A stretch of 59,979 nt of DNA from Defluviitaleaceae bacterium (GTDB lineage: Bacteria; Bacillota; Clostridia; Lachnospirales; UBA5962), in contig WRGD01000150.1 of NCBI GenBank assembly GCA_009787355.1, positions 1 through 59,979 on the forward strand. Reading direction: 5' to 3'. Below are positions 9,271 to 20,200 of the stretch, in pieces (position 1 is the stretch's first letter; each line of letters opens with the position of its first letter). The notes beneath the pieces were generated by a model, which made no database searches, was not told the DNA's origin, and saw only the letters and a list, made by a program, of their open reading frames with translations. Made by a program: the position numbers and the translations under genes.

Positions 9271-10323
9271 TTACACCAAACTCAAAATCTCAAAAAATGC
9301 AGGTTTTGGCTCTAAATTTTCATCGAAAAGCACAGGTAATCCCCATGCTCTCCAAGATTGATTGTCTGTCTTTGCCCACATTGTTACTCTTTCTATATTT
9401 CTTGCATATTTTAAATAGATTCTAAAAATATGTTTATAAATTTCTGCTTGTTTTTTATAAATTTCTTCTGACTTTTTTGCGGGTTCTATTTTACTACCAA
9501 ATGTCAAATCTAATTCTGTTATTGCTATTTTTGTACCTGTTTTTATAAAACGTTCAAAAGAAGCTATAACATTATCAAAATTCGTATTCTCATTGTAATG
9601 ACTTTGCATACCTATACCTTCTATGAGCAACCTATTATCATATTCTTTATGATTTTTCCACTTATCGTTTATGTATTCTACCATAGCCCCTATCGCTTCT
9701 CTTTTTCCTGGTATTTCTTCATTGTAATCGTTGTAATATAATAATCCTTTCTTATCATATTTTCTTGCAAAATAAAATGCATCAAAAATGTAATCGCTAG
9801 GGTCTTCATTTTTTGTATTATTTTTATATGCTAAATACCAGTGAGACGTGTTTTGTTCTTTATCTTCATCTCTTCTTAAATGCTCTTTCCAGTTACCACT
9901 AAATTCATATTCATCTCTAAAAGCTTCATTTAATACATCCCAAGAATAAATTTTTCCACTGTATCTCGTTACATATTCTTTTATAAATTTTTCTAAATTT
10001 GTTTTTGCTTCCTCCCTAGTTTTTACTGTTCCATCTTCATTCCTATTTAACCAAATAGCTGATTGCCCATGCCAGCATAAAGTATGACCTATTACTTTTA
10101 TATTATTTTCTGTCCCAAAGTTTATTATTTTATCTGCATTTTCAAAAAAATAATTATTTTCCGATTTACTTATATTTACAGGCTTCATCACATTTTCTGC
10201 TGTTACAGCATTATAATGTTTTTTGTAAATTTTTATTAGATTTTCATTTTGTAAATCTTCTGGTGATAAAATATTTCCAAACATAAAATTTTTTTCAAAT
10301 GCTCTGTATAAAGAATCTTTCAT
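9271..10323 (-). CDS. Cytoplasmic endo-1,4-beta-xylanase, GH10
   Basis: GH10 xylanase of 350 residues that cleaves beta-1,4 bonds in xylo-oligosaccharides. The acid/base glutamate is E133 in SWDVLNEAF and the nucleophile is E270 in IAITELDLTF. AENVMKP and GHTLCWHGQ line the active site. There is no signal peptide or carbohydrate-binding module, so it is probably intracellular, acting on imported aldouronic acids and xylo-oligomers. It is divergent from the GH67 gene. The TGAGGAG ribosome site sits just before the ATG. Confidence 0.95.
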   Translation of the reverse strand: MKDSLYRAFEKNFMFGNILSPEDLQNENLIKIYKKHYNAVTAENVMKPVNISKSENNYFFENADKIINFGTENNIKVIGHTLCWHGQSAIWLNRNEDGTVKTREEAKTNLEKFIKEYVTRYSGKIYSWDVLNEAFRDEYEFSGNWKEHLRRDEDKEQNTSHWYLAYKNNTKNEDPSDYIFDAFYFARKYDKKGLLYYNDYNEEIPGKREAIGAMVEYINDKWKNHKEYDNRLLIEGIGMQSHYNENTNFDNVIASFERFIKTGTKIAITELDLTFGSKIEPAKKSEEIYKKQAEIYKHIFRIYLKYARNIERVTMWAKTDNQSWRAWGLPVLFDENLEPKPAFFEILSLV

Positions 10324-10387
10324 ATTATCTCCTCATTAAATTTAACAGTTTCTACTAAAATCAATACAAAATATAATAATTAAATTT

Positions 10388-10418
10388 TTTATATTTTCGA
10401 TATTAATTGTGTAACACA
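10388..10418 (-). promoter_or_regulatory. Candidate promoter and operator of the xylanase gene
   Basis: On the minus strand GTTACA (10410-10415) and TATAAA (10388-10393) are separated by 16 bp, about 65 bp before the xylanase ATG. The -35 region lies in the palindrome TGTGTAACACA (10408-10418), a possible repressor site. Consensus match only. Confidence 0.4.
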
Positions 10419-10534
10419 CTTTATTTTTTTGTAATAATTTTATCACAAAATTATAAATTTTTATATAGATTATAGTACACAATAAAAAAATATATAAAAA
10501 TTTTTATATTTTAAAACTTTTTTTTAAAAATATG

Positions 10535-10564
10535 TTTACAATAACTATCATTTTATGGTAGTAT
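10535..10564 (+). promoter_or_regulatory. Candidate promoter and operator of the glucuronidase-transporter operon
   Basis: TTTACA (10535-10540) and TAGTAT (10559-10564) are 18 bp apart. The spacer holds an inverted repeat ACTATCA-TTTTA-TGGTAGT (10544-10562, one mismatch), placed where a repressor would block polymerase. The 302 bp gap between xylanase and glucuronidase is otherwise AT-rich and featureless. Confidence 0.4.
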
Positions 10565-10625
10565 ATTTATTGTAGGGTTGTTTATTGTCAAATTGAAAGT
10601 TGACTTTTAGAAAGTTGGTGATAGA

Positions 10626-12590
10626 TTGCAAAAATATGACAATTGTTGGTTAAACAAAGACACTTTTTTTAATAAAAATTATGAAAGTTATATACTACAT
10701 GGCGATTGTGATATAACAAATTCTATACACAAAGAAGTAGGCTATTTTCTATCTCTTAGGCAAGTTTATGAAGAAAATTTGGCAGATTTAGTTTTTAAAA
10801 AATTAGAACAGCAAGATTCTTCTTTAGGTATCGAAGGTTTTAAAATAGATATAGGCAAAACAACATACATAAGTTCAAATACTCCTGTTGGATTGCTTTA
10901 TGGTTTTTTTAAATTTATTAATTTACTTCAAAATGACAATCTAAGTAGTATAGTTGAAATTCCGAAAAACAGTATACGAATGTTAAATCATTGGGATAAC
11001 ATAAATGGTACTGTAGAACGTGGTTATGCAGGTTCTTCCATATTTTTTGAAAATAATCAAATAGTAAAAGATAAATCAGTAATATACCATTATGCTAGAT
11101 TACTTGCATCTGTAGGAATTAATGCTGTATCTATAAATAATGTTAACGTTCATAAAATAGAAACATATTTAATAAGAGAACCTCTACTTTCATGTGTTTC
11201 TGATATTGCATATATATTTAGAAAATATGGTATAAAATTATATTTAAGTGTGAACTTTGCAAGCCCTGTAGAAATAGGAGAGTTAGATACTGCAGACCCA
11301 ATGAATGAAGATGTTATAAACTTTTGGGAAAAAGAAACAAATAGAATTTATAAAAAAATTCCTGATTTCGGTGGCTTTGTTGTAAAAGCAGATTCTGAAC
11401 ATAGACCGGGACCTTTTACTTATGGTAGAAACCATGCAGATGGTGCAAATATGCTTGCAAAAGCACTTCAGCCACATGGTGGAGTAGTTTTTTGGAGATG
11501 TTTTGTTTACAACTGTGAGCAAGATTGGCGAGATAGAAAGACCGACAGAGCAAAAGCAGCTTACGACCATTTTATGCCACTAGATGGAAGCTTCGATAAA
11601 AATGTTATATTACAAATAAAAAATGGACCTATGGATTTTCAAGTAAGAGAAGCCGTTTCTCCATTGTTTGGTTCTCTTAGAAAAACTAATACTGTACTAG
11701 AATTCCAAATTGCACATGAATATACAGGTCATGCATTACATGTTTTTTATTTACCAAGTATGTACAAAGATATTTTGAAATTTAAAACATATGCTGAAGT
11801 TAGCAAAGATGGGTGTATAATGGATATACTAAAACACTATCCATGTGAAAATAATGAATTAAATGGTATAACAGCTGTTGCAGGTATTGGTAACGATTTT
11901 AATTTAACAGGTCATAAACTTTCACAGGCAAACTTATATGGTTTTGGAAGACTAGCATGGAATCCGAAAACTTGCAAATCTGAAATAGCAAAGCAATGGA
12001 TAAATTCTACTTTTAATATAAATGAAAATGCTAAAAATATTATAAAAGATATTTTGATAACATCACCACAAACATATGAAAACTACACAGCTCCTCTTGG
12101 TGTCGGTTGGATGGTAAATATTTATACACATTATGGACCAAGTGTAAACGGATATGAATTTGATAGATGGGGAACTTATCATTTTTCTGATAGAAATGGT
12201 ATGGGTGTAGATAGAACTTTAAAAACAGGTACAGGATATACAAGACAATATTTAGACAAAAATTTTGAAATTTTTGAAAATATAGATACTTGTCCAGATG
12301 AGTTATTATTATTTTTTCATTATGTACCATATACACATATTTTAAAATCTGGTAAAACAGTTATACAACACATATATGATACTCATTTTGAAGGTGTAGA
12401 AAAAGTAGAAGAATACATTAAAAAATGGAACGAAATAAAAGAAGAACTAGATATAGTTTCTTTTAAAAACGTAAAAAATAGGCTACAAGAACAATATAGA
12501 AGTGCTAAAGAATGGAGAGACCAAATAAATACTTATTATTACAGAATGTCTGGTATAGAAGACGAAAAAGGTAGAACCATTTACAAATAA
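10626..12590 (+). CDS. aguA: Alpha-glucuronidase, GH67
   Basis: Removes 4-O-methyl-glucuronic acid from the non-reducing end of aldouronic acids. The 654 residues match full GH67 length. The general acid is E258 in KADSEHRPGP; the two base residues are D337 in GPMDFQVRE and E365 in AHEYTGH. Their spacings (79 and 28) equal those I recall for the Geobacillus enzyme (E285, D364, E392). The start is TTG with a weak GGTG site. There is no signal peptide, so it is cytoplasmic, as is usual for GH67. It is the first gene of a rightward operon with transporter genes. Confidence 0.96.
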   Translation: MQKYDNCWLNKDTFFNKNYESYILHGDCDITNSIHKEVGYFLSLRQVYEENLADLVFKKLEQQDSSLGIEGFKIDIGKTTYISSNTPVGLLYGFFKFINLLQNDNLSSIVEIPKNSIRMLNHWDNINGTVERGYAGSSIFFENNQIVKDKSVIYHYARLLASVGINAVSINNVNVHKIETYLIREPLLSCVSDIAYIFRKYGIKLYLSVNFASPVEIGELDTADPMNEDVINFWEKETNRIYKKIPDFGGFVVKADSEHRPGPFTYGRNHADGANMLAKALQPHGGVVFWRCFVYNCEQDWRDRKTDRAKAAYDHFMPLDGSFDKNVILQIKNGPMDFQVREAVSPLFGSLRKTNTVLEFQIAHEYTGHALHVFYLPSMYKDILKFKTYAEVSKDGCIMDILKHYPCENNELNGITAVAGIGNDFNLTGHKLSQANLYGFGRLAWNPKTCKSEIAKQWINSTFNINENAKNIIKDILITSPQTYENYTAPLGVGWMVNIYTHYGPSVNGYEFDRWGTYHFSDRNGMGVDRTLKTGTGYTRQYLDKNFEIFENIDTCPDELLLFFHYVPYTHILKSGKTVIQHIYDTHFEGVEKVEEYIKKWNEIKEELDIVSFKNVKNRLQEQYRSAKEWRDQINTYYYRMSGIEDEKGRTIYK

Positions 12591-12620
12591 AATTTTTTTA
12601 TTAAGAATGGAAATGTAATC

Positions 12621-13238
12621 ATGAATAATTTTTTTTCTACAGAAGGTAAATATTATAAGTTTTCTGCTACTTTAGCTGATATATTAATAATAGGATTTTT
12701 ATGGACTATTTTTAGTCTTGGTATTATAACTATTGGAGCAAGTACAACTGCAATGTATTATGTTTGTACAAAGAAAGTTTCTAAAATAGATGGCTATTTA
12801 TTTAAAGATTTTATAAAAAGTTTTAAAGAAAATTTTTTACAATCTACAGCTATTTTTTTTATTATTTTAGCAGCTTTGTACATTATCTGGCTAAATTTTA
12901 GTATTTTAAATGTAACAAATGAAAGTAATATATCTATTATTGTATATATAGCACTATATTTTGTATTGATACAAATTGTTTTTATTTGTGTTTATATTTT
13001 TCCTATTTTATCTAGATTTAGACTAACTATTTTCGGTACTTTAAAATCGGCGTTTTTTATGGCAAATGCAAACGTACCTATTACTATAGCAAATTTACTT
13101 TTATTTGTAATATGTACATTTGTTTCTTGGCTTTTTCCTGTTTTTATTATTTTCATTGTAGGTTTATATATTTATATTTCTTCTTACTCTTTTGTGAAAA
13201 TATTCAAAAAACATAATCCAGATTTCGATAAACAATAA
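12621..13238 (+). CDS. DUF624 (YesL-type) membrane protein
   Basis: A 205-residue integral membrane protein with four to five hydrophobic segments. The opening NNFFSTEGKYYKFSATLADI and the WTIFSLGIITIGASTTAMYYV segment are typical of the YesL/DUF624 family. These small proteins recur next to LplB/YtcP-type sugar transport systems and glycosidases. Their function is not established; a role as an accessory subunit of the transporter is an inference from context. It lies between the glucuronidase and the first permease. Confidence 0.85.
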   Translation: MNNFFSTEGKYYKFSATLADILIIGFLWTIFSLGIITIGASTTAMYYVCTKKVSKIDGYLFKDFIKSFKENFLQSTAIFFIILAALYIIWLNFSILNVTNESNISIIVYIALYFVLIQIVFICVYIFPILSRFRLTIFGTLKSAFFMANANVPITIANLLLFVICTFVSWLFPVFIIFIVGLYIYISSYSFVKIFKKHNPDFDKQ

Positions 13239-13286
13239 ATAGTTAATCTACCAAGTATTTAAATTTATAAAAAAGGAGGAAAAACG

Positions 13287-14234
13287 TTGGTAATTAGTAG
13301 AGATAGTAAAAAAATAGAAAGCTACAAATCAAATAGGTTAAAGAATTATATGAGAAAACATTGGATATTGTACGCAATGCTTGTACTACCAGTTGCTTAT
13401 TTCTTTATATTTAGTTATGTTCCTCTTGTAAATGTACTTCTTGCTTTTAAACAAAACAATGTTGTTGCACGTGTTTGGGATGTTCCTTGGGTTGGCTTTG
13501 ATAATTTTGTTCATATTTTTTCTTTACAAATTTTTAGAGATGCAATAAGAAACACTCTTATGTTTAGTTTTTTAGACCTTGTTATTGGTTTTCCTGCTCC
13601 TATTATTTTAGCTTTACTTTTAAATGAGCTAAAATTACCTAGGTTTAAAAAAATAACACAAACAATTTCTTATATGCCCTTTTTTCTTTCTTGGGTAATT
13701 GTAGGAGGGCTTTCTGTTAGTCTTTTTTCTACAAGCACTGGTACTATAAATGCTATAATAATAAACATGGGTTTTGACCCTATACCATTTTTGAATAATC
13801 CTAGATATTGGGTTTTTACAAATGTTTTATTAAGCGTTTGGCGTTCTGTAGGTTGGAATACCATTATATATCTTGCAGCTATTACAAATGTAAATCCAGA
13901 GCTATACGAGGCTGCAGATATGGACGGTGCATCTCGCATAAGAAAAATGTGGCATGTTACATTACCATCTATAAGACCTGTTATCATTATACTTTTAATA
14001 TTAACACTAGGTCAAATAATGGGTGCTGATTTGGCAAGGTTTATATCACTAGAAAACTTGATTGTTCGTTCTGTTTCCGAGGTACTTCCAACATTTGTAT
14101 TTAGATGGGGTCTTCAGTCTATGCAATTTTCTATTGCAGCTGCTGTTGGTATTTTCCAATCTCTTATTGGTATGGTACTCCTACTTAGTGCAAATTTTGC
14201 TGTTAAAAAACTCGGTGGACAAGGTTTTTGGTAG
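13287..14234 (+). CDS. Sugar ABC transporter permease, LplB type
   Basis: First permease of a carbohydrate uptake ABC transporter, 315 residues with six predicted membrane segments. The start is TTG behind a strong AAAGGAGG site. The EAA loop that contacts the ATPase is visible as YEAADMDGASRIRKMWHVTLP (about residues 208-228). In this genomic context the substrate is most likely aldotetraouronic acid or xylo-oligosaccharides. No ATPase gene is in the locus, so a shared MsmX-type ATPase elsewhere is expected. Confidence 0.92.
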   Translation: MVISRDSKKIESYKSNRLKNYMRKHWILYAMLVLPVAYFFIFSYVPLVNVLLAFKQNNVVARVWDVPWVGFDNFVHIFSLQIFRDAIRNTLMFSFLDLVIGFPAPIILALLLNELKLPRFKKITQTISYMPFFLSWVIVGGLSVSLFSTSTGTINAIIINMGFDPIPFLNNPRYWVFTNVLLSVWRSVGWNTIIYLAAITNVNPELYEAADMDGASRIRKMWHVTLPSIRPVIIILLILTLGQIMGADLARFISLENLIVRSVSEVLPTFVFRWGLQSMQFSIAAAVGIFQSLIGMVLLLSANFAVKKLGGQGFW

Positions 14235-14248
14235 AAAGGAGATTTTGA

Positions 14249-15142
14249 ATGATAGGTGCTAGTTTACCTAAAAAGAAATTAAAAAGACTAAATATAGGCG
14301 ATTATATAATAATTTTTATTATGGTTGTGCTAATATTACTTTGTATACTTCCAATTTTAAATGTTGTGGCAGTTTCCTTTAGCGACCCCAGTGCAATAAT
14401 GAGAAGAGAAGTTTCGTTTCTTCCAGTAGGTTTTCAAGCTGGTGCTTATAGAGATGTATTAAATGATACTAGGTTTATGTGGTCGCTCACATGGACTGCA
14501 ATACTTACGATTATCGTTATTGTTGTAAATTTGTTTATGACAATATTATGTGCATATCCTCTTACTTATATGAGTCTTAGAGGTAGAAAAATAATATCAT
14601 TTTTTGTAATTTTTACAATGTTATTTAGTGCTGGTCTTATACCTTCTTTTGTATTATTTAGAGATTTGAATCTTTTAAATAACCCACTTGTTCTAATACT
14701 TCCTGGAATGATAAGTGTTTTTAATATGATAATAATGAGAAACTTTTTCTTAGGTATACCATCTAGCCTTAGAGAATCAGCAGAAATGGATGGTGGAGGA
14801 CCTTTAACAGTTTTAATACACATATACTTACCTTTATCCACTCCCGTTTTAGCTACAATTGGTTTGTTTTATGCTGTTGGTAGATGGAATGGTTTTCAGG
14901 ATGCACTTTTCTTTTTACCATCTGCACCAAATTGGCATCCTATACAATTAGTTTTGTATAATATTCTTAGAAATTTACAAGCTGTAGATTCCTTAGACCC
15001 GGGTGGAACAACGCCTCCAAGCTGGGGTACAGCTGTAGAATCAGCTGCCATAGTTATTGCAATGGTTCCTATATTATGTGTGTACCCATTTATACAAAAA
15101 TATTTTGTGCAAGGGGCCACACTTGGAGCCATAAAAGGATAA
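14249..15142 (+). CDS. Sugar ABC transporter permease, YtcP/MalG type
   Basis: Second permease of the same importer, 297 residues. The EAA loop reads LRESAEMDGGGPLTVLIHIYLP, and the C-terminal LGAIKG ending is typical of YtcP-type permeases. The MalG-like fold begins with DYIIIFIMVVLILLCILPIL. It starts 14 bp after the previous stop with an AAGGAG site, so the pair is cotranscribed. Confidence 0.92.
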   Translation: MIGASLPKKKLKRLNIGDYIIIFIMVVLILLCILPILNVVAVSFSDPSAIMRREVSFLPVGFQAGAYRDVLNDTRFMWSLTWTAILTIIVIVVNLFMTILCAYPLTYMSLRGRKIISFFVIFTMLFSAGLIPSFVLFRDLNLLNNPLVLILPGMISVFNMIIMRNFFLGIPSSLRESAEMDGGGPLTVLIHIYLPLSTPVLATIGLFYAVGRWNGFQDALFFLPSAPNWHPIQLVLYNILRNLQAVDSLDPGGTTPPSWGTAVESAAIVIAMVPILCVYPFIQKYFVQGATLGAIKG

Positions 15143-15251
15143 AAAATAAAATATTACAAAATATGCACAAAAAATTTTGTAAAATGAAGTTGTTAAAAAT
15201 ATGTTTTTATATAATAACATATCGATTTATATATTTAGAGGGAGGACTAAA

Positions 15252-17060
15252 ATGAAAGTTAAGAAAAATATTTTACTTTCTAGTGTTTTATCTAGTGCTT
15301 TATTTTTAATTGCTTGTGGGGGTGGGGGGCAAGAGAGCCAACCAATAACGCAACAGCCACCCGCACAAACAAATAACCAAGGTAATCAAATACCAGAGTA
15401 TACTATTACAGCAGTACCATTACCAGTATCACCAGAAAATTTTACAGTTAATCCAAATGACCCAAGATTATTAGAACATGGATTAGATACAAATTTACGT
15501 TTTATAGAACCACGTACAATAAGCGTTGGACTTTGGGACAGGTCGCATGACCGTATACCAAATTTTGCAGATAGTTATTGGGCACAGTGGGTAGCAGATG
15601 AAATTTTGGCAACACATAATATAATAGTAGAATGGGTTCCTATACCACGTTGGGATGAACCAGAATTTCAATCCACCCTACTTGCTGCGGGTCAGGCTCC
15701 CGATATATCCTATACATTCCAAAATCCTATGGTAACAACATTTGCAAATATGGGTGGTATTACAAATATGTATCCACTTCTTCAACAGTATAGAGATTTA
15801 CTACCAAACCTATACGACCTATTACAAGAAAATGTTTACTGGAATTTTGACCCTACAACAAACGAACTTTGGAGTCTTACAGGTAGGCTTGTACAAGATG
15901 GTCGTGTGAACACTTTTATACGTGAAGATTGGTTAAACACTTTGGGATTACCTATACCAACTACACTCGAAGAATTTGAAAACACTTTAATAGCTTTTAG
16001 AGATAATGCCGAAGTTTTACTTGGAGCAGATGCTGCAAATATTTCACCATTTAGACTAGAGCATGATGTAGCTTGGTCTGCGGGTTTAATATTTGAATCT
16101 TTTATACCAAACGATATTACAGAGCGTGAATGGTTTAGATATGGCTTTGACGACAGGCGTTTTATGTTTAGAGATGCAGCTCGTGAAGCTACTAGAGTTT
16201 TAAATCGCTGGTTTAACGAAGGATTGCTATACAACGACTTCTTCTTACATCCAGCAGGAACCCCAATAGTAGATGACCAAATAAGGCTTGGTCGTGTAGG
16301 TGCTTTTATACAATCTTGGGATATGCCATTTAGACCAGCAGAGGCTTTAATAACAGATATGCGTTTAAATGTAGGACCAGAAGCAAACTTTATAGCAATA
16401 GCACCATTTACAAATGATGTAGGTATTGTTCGTAAATTTTTTCCAAATCCTACAGACCGTTTTATATATTTCCCTATTACAAATACAGAACCACTTGCAT
16501 CTTTACTATATCTAGACTTTATATCTAGATTAGATGTTCGTGAATTTCTACAATTTGGTATAGAAGGTATACATCGTTTAACATTAGAAAATGGAGCAAT
16601 ACAAACACTTGCAGAATCCGATGGAACAGACGGTACACCTGTACACATATGGCCAAACCATCAGTTTATACCATCATTACGTAACTTCGATATAACAATT
16701 ACTGTAAATGGTATAGATTTAGGCGACCCATATATAACAGCAGCAACACTTGCACTTGGTTATCCAGGTATTGAACCTGCAGCTGTTATGCAATCTCGTT
16801 CTATTGGTCTTGACAATGCATATTGGTTTAGACAAATACAAACTAGACAAATAGCATCTGAAGAAGGTATGACTGCTCCTTTGGCAGATCAAAGAGACGT
16901 TATACTTCACCAATTAATAGTAGCAACAAATCCAAATGATTTTGACGCAACTTTTGATGCAATGTACTCTACCTATTTAGCATTAGGTGCACAAGCTATA
17001 ATAAATGAAAGAGATGCGGCATGGGTTGAAACATTTGGAGATGTGGATACAATGCCATAA
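15252..17060 (+). CDS. Sugar-binding lipoprotein of the LplB/YtcP transporter (LplA-like)
   Basis: Extracellular solute-binding lipoprotein of about 602 residues. The signal peptide ends at lipobox LIAC (Cys22), followed by a Gly/Gln/Pro-rich linker. A frame open from 15201 would add 17 residues, but the ATG at 15252 has GGAGGA 5 bp ahead and begins a proper signal peptide. It is the last gene of the glucuronoxylan operon, preceded by a 109 bp gap that might hold an extra promoter and followed by a strong terminator. The ligand is inferred as aldouronic acids or xylo-oligomers. Confidence 0.9.
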   Translation: MKVKKNILLSSVLSSALFLIACGGGGQESQPITQQPPAQTNNQGNQIPEYTITAVPLPVSPENFTVNPNDPRLLEHGLDTNLRFIEPRTISVGLWDRSHDRIPNFADSYWAQWVADEILATHNIIVEWVPIPRWDEPEFQSTLLAAGQAPDISYTFQNPMVTTFANMGGITNMYPLLQQYRDLLPNLYDLLQENVYWNFDPTTNELWSLTGRLVQDGRVNTFIREDWLNTLGLPIPTTLEEFENTLIAFRDNAEVLLGADAANISPFRLEHDVAWSAGLIFESFIPNDITEREWFRYGFDDRRFMFRDAAREATRVLNRWFNEGLLYNDFFLHPAGTPIVDDQIRLGRVGAFIQSWDMPFRPAEALITDMRLNVGPEANFIAIAPFTNDVGIVRKFFPNPTDRFIYFPITNTEPLASLLYLDFISRLDVREFLQFGIEGIHRLTLENGAIQTLAESDGTDGTPVHIWPNHQFIPSLRNFDITITVNGIDLGDPYITAATLALGYPGIEPAAVMQSRSIGLDNAYWFRQIQTRQIASEEGMTAPLADQRDVILHQLIVATNPNDFDATFDAMYSTYLALGAQAIINERDAAWVETFGDVDTMP

Positions 17061-17097
17061 GTATTAATCTATTTAAAACTTAATACTAAAATTTTTA

Positions 17098-17131
17098 TGA
17101 CCTTTTCGTTTTTTACGAAAAGGTCATTTTT
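17098..17131 (+). terminator. Rho-independent terminator of the glucuronoxylan operon
   Basis: A perfect 12 bp stem (17098-17109 with 17115-17126), a TTTTT loop, and a TTTTT tract after the stem. It ends the transporter operon before polC. Confidence 0.9.
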
Positions 17132-17143
17132 AAATAACAATGG

Positions 17144-17171
17144 TTGAAAATACTTGAATTTATAGTATAAT
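17144..17171 (+). promoter_or_regulatory. Promoter of polC
   Basis: TTGAAA (17144-17149) and TATAAT (17166-17171) are separated by 16 bp, 79 bp before the polC ATG. Good sigma-A-like match. Confidence 0.6.
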
Positions 17172-17249
17172 GTTATATCTCATTTTACATATTTGTATTT
17201 TGTGTAGGGTATAATAAATTACGATAAAAAATCAACTTGGAGGAAAAAA

Positions 17250-20200
17250 ATGAAATTTAAAGATGTTTTTAGTAATGTGATTTTTTCAGAAAAAATAAAT
17301 AATGTATACGATGATACAATTGTAACAGATATAAGTATAATTTCAAATACGAAAACTATAAATATTAATTTATTATCGGATAAAACAATAGATGAAAGTA
17401 TGATAGAGTTGTTTTGTAATTCTATAAAAGAAACATTTACATATATCGACTATGTTAATGCACATATAAAATACAATAAAAAAAATATAGAAATAAATGA
17501 ACATACACATAACGAATTTAGATTACAAATAGAAAAAGATAAAAATAAAGCAATACAGGAAATAAAAGAAAAACAGAGCGAAGTAGTAGCTACAACAGAG
17601 AAAAAAATAGATAAAGTTTATAGACCAAATGGGAATGGACAAAGAAAAATAAATTTAAAAATATTAAATGAAATTAATGACATACCAACAAAACTAAATA
17701 CAGAAATAAAAGATGGAGACATAACTGTAAAAGGAGAAGTTTTTTATTGCGACGTAAGGTCTAAAGATGAAATGCGTATCGTAACATTTTCTATATATGA
17801 CGGTTATGGTTCTATAGAGATTAAATTTTTTACAAATGAAAATGAAATATCTAATTTTAAACAATTTTTTAGTGTTGGAGCAAATATAATTGTAAAAGGA
17901 AAAGCTAGTTATGATAACTTTTCTAAAGAAATGGTAGTTATGGCAAAAGAAATATGTCATGGTACTGGTACAAATCGTTACGACGATGCAGAAGAAAAAA
18001 GAGTAGAGCTACACCTTCATACAACAATGAGTCAAATGGACTCTGTAACTTCTATGAGCGATTATATAAAAGTTGCAAAATCTTGGGGTCATAAAGCAAT
18101 AGCAGTAACAGACCATGGTGTAGTACAAGCGTATCCAGAGGCAAGTCGTGCTGATGGTATAAAAATGATATATGGTATGGAGGCATACGTAGTAAATGAC
18201 CAAAGTGCTATAGTTTCATCTGTAAAAAAACAAACATTAGATGATGAATTTGTAATATTTGATATAGAAACAACAGGACTTTCTAAAGATTTAAATAAAA
18301 TAATAGAAATAGGAGCAGTTAAATTAAAAAATGGAGAAATAATAGACAGATTTTCTTCTCTAATAGACCCAAAAGAAAAATTAAGTGAAAAAATAATAGA
18401 AATAACAAAAATAACAGACGAAATGTTAGAAGGAATGCCAACAGAAGATGAAATTATACCAAAATTTTTAAATTTCTGTTCAGATTCTGTTATGGTTGCT
18501 CATAATGCAAATTTTGATGTAGGTTTTATTAGAACATCTGCACAAAAAATATTAAATAAGAAAATTACAAATACAGTTATAGATACAGTAGAATTGAGCA
18601 GATTAGTTTTACCAGATATTAAAAATCACAAATTAAATACTTTGGCAGAGCATTTTAAAGTAGAACTTGAAAATCATCATAGAGCGGTTGATGATGCTGT
18701 TGCAACTTGCAATATTTTTTTGGCTATTTCGAAAATGTTGAAAGATATGGGAATAAATACTCTTGAAGAAATAAATTTATACGCAAGCAAATTTATAGAT
18801 TCTAAAAAGATAAGAGACCATACACATATGACCATACTTGTACAAAATCAAAAAGGTTTAAAAAATTTGTATGAACTTGTTAGTCTTTCACATATAAATT
18901 ATTTTTATAGAAACAATAGAAGACCAAAAACAAGTAGACCTCGTATTCCATTAAGCGAGCTTAGCAGACTTCGTGAGGGTCTTTTAATTGGTAGTGCTTG
19001 TTTAAAAGGATTTGTATATAACTCTATTTTAGAAAATAAACCGGACGAGGAAATAGAAGAAATATGTAATTTTTATGATTTTTTGGAAGTCCAACCATCT
19101 ATAAATTACAACCATATGTTTAAAGATGATACGGATAAAATAAATAAAGTAAACGAAAAAATAATAAATTTGGGTAAAAATTTGAATAAAATAGTTGTTG
19201 CAACTGGCGATGTACATTTTCTAAACCCTGGTGATGAAATTTATAGAAAAATAATTTTATTTGGTGAAGGAATGGGAGATTTTTCACCACCTCTATATTT
19301 CAAAACTACAGATGAAATGCTTGAGGAATTTGATTTTTTAGGAAAAGATGTAGCAAAAGAAATAGTGATAACAAATACAAATAAAATCGCAGATATGATA
19401 GATGAAGTAATCCCTATTCCAAAAGGTACTTTTCCGCCAAAAATAGAGGGTTCGGAAGAGGAACTTAGACGTATAACAATGGAGAATGCACATGGAACAT
19501 ATGGAGATATATTACCAAAAATTGTAGAAGAAAGAATAGATAGAGAATTAAATTCTATTATAAATAATGGCTTTGCTGTTATGTATATGTCTGCACATAC
19601 ACTTATAAAAAGGTCTCTTGAAAATAAATATACTGTTGGTTCTCGTGGTTCTGTTGGTTCTTCTTTAGTTGCTACATTATCAGATGTTACAGAAGTAAAT
19701 CCATTACCAGCACATTATTTATGTAAAAATTGTAGATATAGTGAATTTGATACAGACGATGTAATAAATTTTATAAAAACTAACCCCGGTGCAAGTGGTT
19801 CAGATTTACCAGACAAAAAATGTCCAAAATGCAATGATTTAATGCACAAAGAAGGACATGATATACCATTTGAAACATTTTTGGGTTTTGAAGGAGATAA
19901 AGAACCAGATATAGATTTAAATTTTTCAGGTGAATATCAACAAAAAGCACATGACCATGCAGCCGAAATATTTGGAATAGACAAAGTATATAAAGCAGGT
20001 ACAATAAGTACATTAGCAGATAAAACTGCCTATGGATATACAATGAAATATTTAGAACAAAAAGAAATGAATATTTCAAAAATAGAAATAAATCGTATAA
20101 AAATAGGAGCAACAGGAGTAAAAAGAACTACTGGACAACACCCGGGTGGACTTATGATAGTTCCAAAGGATTTATCTATTTACGATTTTACTCCTATTCA

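Noticed and set aside
15836-16648. A 270-codon open frame on the minus strand
   Set aside because: It is fully antisense to the sugar-binding lipoprotein gene, has no ribosome site and a Ser/Lys-rich mirror-type composition. It is a shadow frame.
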